From contig NZ_JBHSBH010000020.1 of the NCBI RefSeq assembly GCF_042650565.1, forward strand, positions 96,566 through 160,565: 64,000 bases of DNA. The letters are read 5' to 3'. The notes beneath the pieces are model-generated. The model ran no database searches, was not told the origin of the DNA, and was given only the letters and a program-made list of their open reading frames with translations. Shown here piece by piece: positions 60,232 through 64,000 of the stretch. Made by a program: the position numbers and the translations under genes. Position 1 is the stretch's first letter, and each line of letters opens with the position of its first letter. This DNA is from Nocardiopsis_B sediminis (GTDB lineage: Bacteria; Actinomycetota; Actinomycetes; Streptosporangiales; Streptosporangiaceae).

Positions 60232-60251
60232 GGTGTCCGATGGTGTCCGAT
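60232..60251 (-). repeat. 10-bp tandem duplication before the nucleoside hydrolase start
   Basis: GGTGTCCGAT occurs twice in direct succession (on the minus strand ATCGGACACC twice), ending right at the ATG. It occupies the place of a ribosome binding site. Confidence 0.8.
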
Positions 60252-60323
60252 CAGCGAAGGTCGCGACCCAGAGTAGGACCGGGACCGGGCACCGCCGCGA
60301 GGTGGGGCGGCCAGCGGGGCGGC

Positions 60324-61019
60324 TCAGGGGTCGGCGGGCGTGGGGGCGGACGGCTCCGCGCCCGCGCCCACACCGGGGCGGCCGCCCGGGACCAGCGCCC
60401 CGGCCAGCCTGTCGACGCCGACGATCACCAGCCCCAGCAGGTAGAACGCGATGGCGTAGCCGAGCACGTTCAGCAGCAGGCCGTCGTAGCCGATCACCGG
60501 CACGTCGACGAAGAAGTACGGGTAGGCGCTGCCGGGCAGCACGATCCCGCGCACCGTCGTGAACACCACGTAGACCAATGGGTAGGCCAGCCACAGGGCC
60601 GCGTGCCGCCACCGCAGTCGGCCGTGCCGGTCGAACAGCAGGAAGTCGAGAACGGCCAGCAGCGGGGTCACCGTGTGCATCAGGAGGCCGGTGTCGATGA
60701 AAGGCAGGACCTGGGCATCCGGCTCCCCCGGGACCGCCGGCGGCAGCGGAACCGGGCCGCCCGAGAGGACCAAATGGAACACCAGGCCGGTGATCAGGAT
60801 GTAGAGCGTGGCCGCGCCCTTGACCACCGGCGGCGGGCCCGGCCGCCCCCGGAACGACGCATAGGCCCCGGCGGCGAAGCACGCCACGAGGATCGCGTTG
60901 CTCTGGACCGTGAAGTACACCAGCGGCGACCAGATCCCCGACCGCGCCATGTCCACGCCGATGCCGACCACACCGGCCACGACCACGACCGACCGGAACA
61001 GCCCGACCACGACCGGCAT
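60324..61019 (-). CDS. Pr6Pr family six-helix membrane protein
   Basis: A 231-residue membrane protein. Six hydrophobic helices are visible, with the family-typical FTVQSNAILVACFAAGAY, PLLAVLDFLLF, AALWLAYPLVYVVFTTVRG and AYPYFFVDVPVIGYDGLLLNVLGY. The Pr6Pr group is actinobacterial and uncharacterised. A Pro/Ala-rich cytoplasmic tail ends the protein. The ATG at 61019 has GGGAGGGG seven bases upstream. It is divergent from pcrA. Confidence 0.85.
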   Translation of the reverse strand: MPVVVGLFRSVVVVAGVVGIGVDMARSGIWSPLVYFTVQSNAILVACFAAGAYASFRGRPGPPPVVKGAATLYILITGLVFHLVLSGGPVPLPPAVPGEPDAQVLPFIDTGLLMHTVTPLLAVLDFLLFDRHGRLRWRHAALWLAYPLVYVVFTTVRGIVLPGSAYPYFFVDVPVIGYDGLLLNVLGYAIAFYLLGLVIVGVDRLAGALVPGGRPGVGAGAEPSAPTPADP

Positions 61020-61203
61020 GCCCGCCCCTCCCTCTTCCCGACGACCAACCGATGCTATGCGCCCGCCCGCGCCCCCTCCGTTGGAGCCCGAGCCCGATGC
61101 CGACGGAATCAGCGCGGATCGGAGTTCCCGCTGGTCCGCGGAGCGCCCGCCCCCGCAGCCCAGGGGAACCGCCCGACGGGCGGCGAGCGCTCCGCGCTCC
61201 CCG

Positions 61204-61209
61204 TAACCT
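61204..61209 (+). promoter_or_regulatory. -10 box of a leaderless promoter for pcrA
   Basis: TAACCT fits TANNNT and ends seven bases before the GTG of pcrA. The seven intervening bases are GGGGGGC, so a G-rich spacer rather than a spaced ribosome binding site stands there. The arrangement is that of a leaderless transcript. Confidence 0.5.
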
Positions 61210-61216
61210 GGGGGGC

Positions 61217-63574
61217 GTGCCGTCCCTAGAGCTGTCCCTCAACGATCTCAACGCCCCGCAGCGCGAAGCCGTGACGCACTCCGGCAGCCCGCTGCTGATC
61301 ATCGCGGGCGCCGGTTCCGGGAAGACCCGGGTGCTCACCTACCGGATCGCGCACCTGCTGGAGCAGCGCGGCGTGCGCCCGGGCGAGATCCTGGCGATCA
61401 CCTTCACCAACAAGGCCGCCGCCGAGATGAAGCAGCGCGTCGAAGGGCTCATCAGCTCGCGCGCCGCCAATGCCATGTGGGTCCTGACGTTCCACTCGGC
61501 GTGCGTGCGCATCCTGCGCCGGGAGGGCGGCCGGCTCGGCTACCCCAGCAGCTTCACCATCTACGACGCCGCCGACTCCAAGCGGCTGATGCAGCTCGTC
61601 TGCAAGGAGATGGACCTCGACCCCAAGCGGTTCCCGCCCAAGTCGTTCTCCGCCCAGGTCTCCAACCTCAAGAACGAGCTGATCGACTACGACACCTTCG
61701 GTGAGAGCGCGCAGACCGAGCAGGAGAAGAAGCTCGCCGAGGCGTACACGCTCTACCAGCGGCGGCTGCACGAAGCCGGCGCCATGGACTTCGACGACCT
61801 GATCATGCTGACGGTCAACCTGCTGGAGATGTTCCCCGACGTCGCCGAGTACTACCGGCGCCGGTTCCGGCACGTGCTGGTCGACGAGTACCAGGACACC
61901 AACCACGCGCAGTACCGGCTGGTCCGCCAACTGGTGGGGATCGGCGGGGACACCGACCCCGCCGCCTTCCCGCCCCCCGAGCTCTGCGTGGTCGGCGACG
62001 CCGACCAGTCCATCTACGCGTTCCGGGGCGCGACCATCCGCAACATCCTGGAATTCGAGCGGGACTACCCCGAGGCGCGCACGATCCTGCTGGAGCAGAA
62101 CTACCGGTCCACGCAGAACATCCTCAACGCCGCCAACGCGGTCATCCAGCGCAACCCCGACCGGCGCGAGAAGAAGCTCTGGTCGGACCAGGGGATCGGC
62201 CCGAAGATCACCGGGTATGTGGCCGACAACGAGCACGACGAGGCGGCGTTCGTCGTCGGCGAGATCGACAAGCTGCACGACGAAGGCGAGTTCACGCCCT
62301 CGCAGGTCGCGGTGTTCTACCGGACCAACGCGCAGTCCCGCGTGTTCGAGGACGTCTTCATCCGCACGGGACTGCCGTACAAGATCGTCGGCGGGGTGCG
62401 CTTCTACGAGCGCAAGGAGATCCGCGACATCCTGGCCTACCTGCGGGTCCTGGCCAACCCCGAGGACACGGTGAGCCTGCGCCGCATCCTCAACGTGCCC
62501 AAGCGCGGCATCGGCGACCGGGCGGAGGAGAGCATCGAGCTGTTCGCGGCGCGCGAGCGGATCTCCTTCGCCCAGGCGCTGCGCCGCGCCCAGGACGCCC
62601 CGGGCATCGCGACGCGCTCGCTCAAGGCCATCCGCGAGTTCACGGCCCTGCTGGAGGAGCTGGAGGAACTCGCGCCGAGCAGCAGCCCGTCGGAGATCAT
62701 CGAGGCGGTGCTGCACCGCACGGGCTACCTGTCGGAGCTCGCGAACTCCAAGGACATCCAGGACGAGAGCCGGGTGGAGAACCTCGAGGAGTTCGTCGAC
62801 GTCGCCCGCGAGTTCGAGAACACGTTCAGCGGGCCGCTGTACGGCGGCGAGGAGGAGGAAGAGCCCGGGGCCGCCGCCGGCGAGGAAACGGGCCCCGAGG
62901 GTGCCGCGGCGGCGACGGGAGAAGGCGCCGGAGAGGAGGCCGAAGGGGAGGGGGAGACCACCCCCGAGCCGACGCTCGTCGACTTCCTGGAGCAGATCTC
63001 GCTGGTGGCCGACACCGACCAGATCCCCGACGCCGACGAATCGGGCGGCGTCGTCACGCTCATGACCCTGCACTCGGCCAAGGGGCTGGAATTCCCGGTG
63101 GTGTTCCTGACCGGGATGGAGGACGGCGTCTTCCCGCACATGCGCACGCTGGGCGAGAAGGAGGAGCTGGAGGAGGAACGGCGGTTGGCGTACGTGGGAA
63201 TAACGCGGGCGCAGCAGCGGCTGTACATCAGCAGGTCCGCCGTCCGCAGCGCGTGGGGTACGCCTTCCTACAACCCGGCGTCGCGGTTCCTCGATGAGGT
63301 CCCCAAGGACCTGGTGGAGTGGCGGCGGTCGGAATCCGCGATCGCCCCGTCGCGCCCGAAGTTCGCGACCCAGTCGCGCAAACCGTCCGCCCGGCCATCG
63401 CGCGAGGTGCCCACCCTGGAGGTGGGCGACAAGGTCACGCACGACTCGTTCGGCATGGGCACGGTGCAGCTGGTCGACGGTGTCGGCGACCGCACGAAGG
63501 CGAGGATCGACTTCGGCGCCGACATCGGGGAGAAGGACTTCCTGGTGAAGTTCGCCCCGATCGAAAAGCTCTGA
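61217..63574 (+). CDS. pcrA: ATP-dependent DNA helicase PcrA/UvrD
   Basis: A 785-residue SF1A helicase for nucleotide excision repair and replication restart. Motif Q/I: LNAPQREAV and IIAGAGSGKTRVL; Ia: ITFTNKAAAEMK; II: VLVDEYQDTNHAQY; III: VVGDADQSIYAFRGA; IV: LLEQNYRSTQNIL; V/VI: VTLMTLHSAKGLEFPVVFLTGMEDG and RLAYVGITRAQQRLY. An acidic Glu/Gly/Ala-rich insert of about 45 residues (62830-62970) splits the 2B/2A region. The C terminus is a Tudor-like RNA-polymerase-binding domain (VGDKVTHDSFGMGTV). The GTG start is chosen over the longer frame to 61052, which is Pro/Arg-rich. Confidence 0.97.
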   Translation: MPSLELSLNDLNAPQREAVTHSGSPLLIIAGAGSGKTRVLTYRIAHLLEQRGVRPGEILAITFTNKAAAEMKQRVEGLISSRAANAMWVLTFHSACVRILRREGGRLGYPSSFTIYDAADSKRLMQLVCKEMDLDPKRFPPKSFSAQVSNLKNELIDYDTFGESAQTEQEKKLAEAYTLYQRRLHEAGAMDFDDLIMLTVNLLEMFPDVAEYYRRRFRHVLVDEYQDTNHAQYRLVRQLVGIGGDTDPAAFPPPELCVVGDADQSIYAFRGATIRNILEFERDYPEARTILLEQNYRSTQNILNAANAVIQRNPDRREKKLWSDQGIGPKITGYVADNEHDEAAFVVGEIDKLHDEGEFTPSQVAVFYRTNAQSRVFEDVFIRTGLPYKIVGGVRFYERKEIRDILAYLRVLANPEDTVSLRRILNVPKRGIGDRAEESIELFAARERISFAQALRRAQDAPGIATRSLKAIREFTALLEELEELAPSSSPSEIIEAVLHRTGYLSELANSKDIQDESRVENLEEFVDVAREFENTFSGPLYGGEEEEEPGAAAGEETGPEGAAAATGEGAGEEAEGEGETTPEPTLVDFLEQISLVADTDQIPDADESGGVVTLMTLHSAKGLEFPVVFLTGMEDGVFPHMRTLGEKEELEEERRLAYVGITRAQQRLYISRSAVRSAWGTPSYNPASRFLDEVPKDLVEWRRSESAIAPSRPKFATQSRKPSARPSREVPTLEVGDKVTHDSFGMGTVQLVDGVGDRTKARIDFGADIGEKDFLVKFAPIEKL

Positions 63575-63596
63575 CCGGTCACGGTGACGGTGACGG

Positions 63597-63626
63597 CCGC
63601 CGCGGACACCGTGGACTCCGCGGCGG
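63597..63626 (+). terminator. Hairpin terminator after pcrA
   Basis: CCGCCGCGG (63597-63605) pairs with CCGCGGCGG (63618-63626) around a 12-base loop. No T run. It separates pcrA from the rrn promoters. Confidence 0.6.
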
Positions 63627-63688
63627 GTTCCGGCGGTTCGATAGCGCTCTGTGACCGGGAATCGGTAACGAGCGCTGTGCGGAGCCTG

Positions 63689-63848
63689 TAGTCTGAGGAC
63701 ACCGAGCGAGCAGAACACGGGATCCCCCGTGGGCGAGCCGGTTCCCCCGCTCCAGCGGCTGTCACGAGCACTCGGGACGGACGGTAGAGTGGGAACCACT
63801 CCGGAAAGCGACTCTGGATCTTGACAGGGAAGCAAGTCGGAGTAAGGT
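63689..63848 (+). promoter_or_regulatory. Tandem promoters of an rRNA operon
   Basis: Three -10 candidates in series: TAGTCT (63689-63694), TAGAGT (63785-63790) and TAAGGT (63843-63848). The last has a perfect -35 TTGACA (63821-63826) at 16 bases, the strongest consensus promoter in the window. Several start sites in a row are usual for actinobacterial rrn operons. The first two lack a clear -35. Confidence 0.75.
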
Positions 63849-64000
63849 AGAAGGGTTGGCCTCGAACGGGAGCCGTGATAAGCTCCGGTCGGGAAATACC
63901 AACAAGACGGAAGCTCCGCCTCTGCGGAAAAGCCTCGGGAATTGCTCCTTGTGTGGGTGGTTCGGGCTTGTACGGGATGAGCGGTTGTTTTTTGAGAACT
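63849..64000 (+). other. rRNA operon leader, cut by the window end
   Basis: Sequence after the last promoter is A+T-richer and unlike coding DNA. It ends GGTTGTTTTTTGAGAACT, which matches the TTTGAGAACTCAAC-type element found just upstream of 16S rRNA in actinobacteria, part of the processing stem and antitermination region. The 16S gene itself should begin shortly after the window. Confidence 0.7.

Overview
The window is a chromosomal segment of a very high-G+C actinobacterium. The gene order rimI-tsaD ... groES-groEL1 ... sigD/shbA-guaB-guaB3 is the familiar actinobacterial core arrangement. GTG starts are common, -10 boxes follow TANNNT, several genes look leaderless, and the groEL copy has the histidine-rich tail of actinobacterial GroEL1. 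Repeat content and protein style suggest Nocardiopsaceae (Nocardiopsis, Streptomonospora or relatives), but that is inference. No tRNA, CRISPR array, insertion sequence or prophage is visible. The window ends in the promoter and leader region of an rRNA operon.

Layout. 1-13 kb is housekeeping: tRNA t6A synthesis (tsaD), a secreted beta-propeller-like protein, a 786-residue coiled-coil protein, a THUMP-like methyltransferase, the CIRCE-controlled groES-groEL1 pair, a SigD/ShbA-type sigma factor, guaB and guaB3. 13-21 kb holds a lytic transglycosylase, glpD, a VOC protein and the two-gene Hen1-Pnkp RNA repair operon. 21-30 kb has small secreted proteins, a galE with an extra C-terminal domain, a remnant of an acetyltransferase gene, a flavin monooxygenase, a succinate-semialdehyde dehydrogenase, guaA and a CadD-type transporter. 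30-36 kb holds a lower-G+C two-gene membrane metalloprotease module, then a HelD-type RNA polymerase-associated ATPase. 36-49 kb has a glycerol channel, two overlapping membrane genes behind a palindrome, a sulfurtransferase, an HtrA/PepD protease, a glycosyltransferase, an MprAB-like two-component system, a MarR-GNAT fusion, a CoA-ester lyase and a molybdopterin oxidoreductase. 50-53 kb is an iron-box-controlled siderophore ABC transporter preceded by a tiny leader ORF. 53-64 kb has an ATPase, a CoxG-like protein, a PspC/LiaF-like envelope-stress cluster with its own two-component system, a nucleoside hydrolase, a Pr6Pr membrane protein, pcrA and the rrn promoters.

How the genes work together. 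guaB and guaA (with guaB3) make GMP. glpF-like and glpD, about 20 kb apart, take up and oxidise glycerol. The MprAB-like pair close to the PepD/HtrA protease mirrors the mycobacterial envelope-stress module, and the PspC cluster forms a second envelope-sensing unit. Hen1 and Pnkp together seal and protect cleaved RNA.

The most unusual structure is a roughly 95-110 bp dispersed repeat with a G+C-rich hairpin core. It occurs at five sites (about 9.0, 16.4, 20.8, 40.7 and 55.4 kb), is tandemly expanded at one, and lies inside the reading frame of the pspC gene at another. Other points worth following are the leader ORF ahead of the siderophore transporter, the GalE extension, the protease module with a TTA codon, and the His-for-Cys change in GuaB3.
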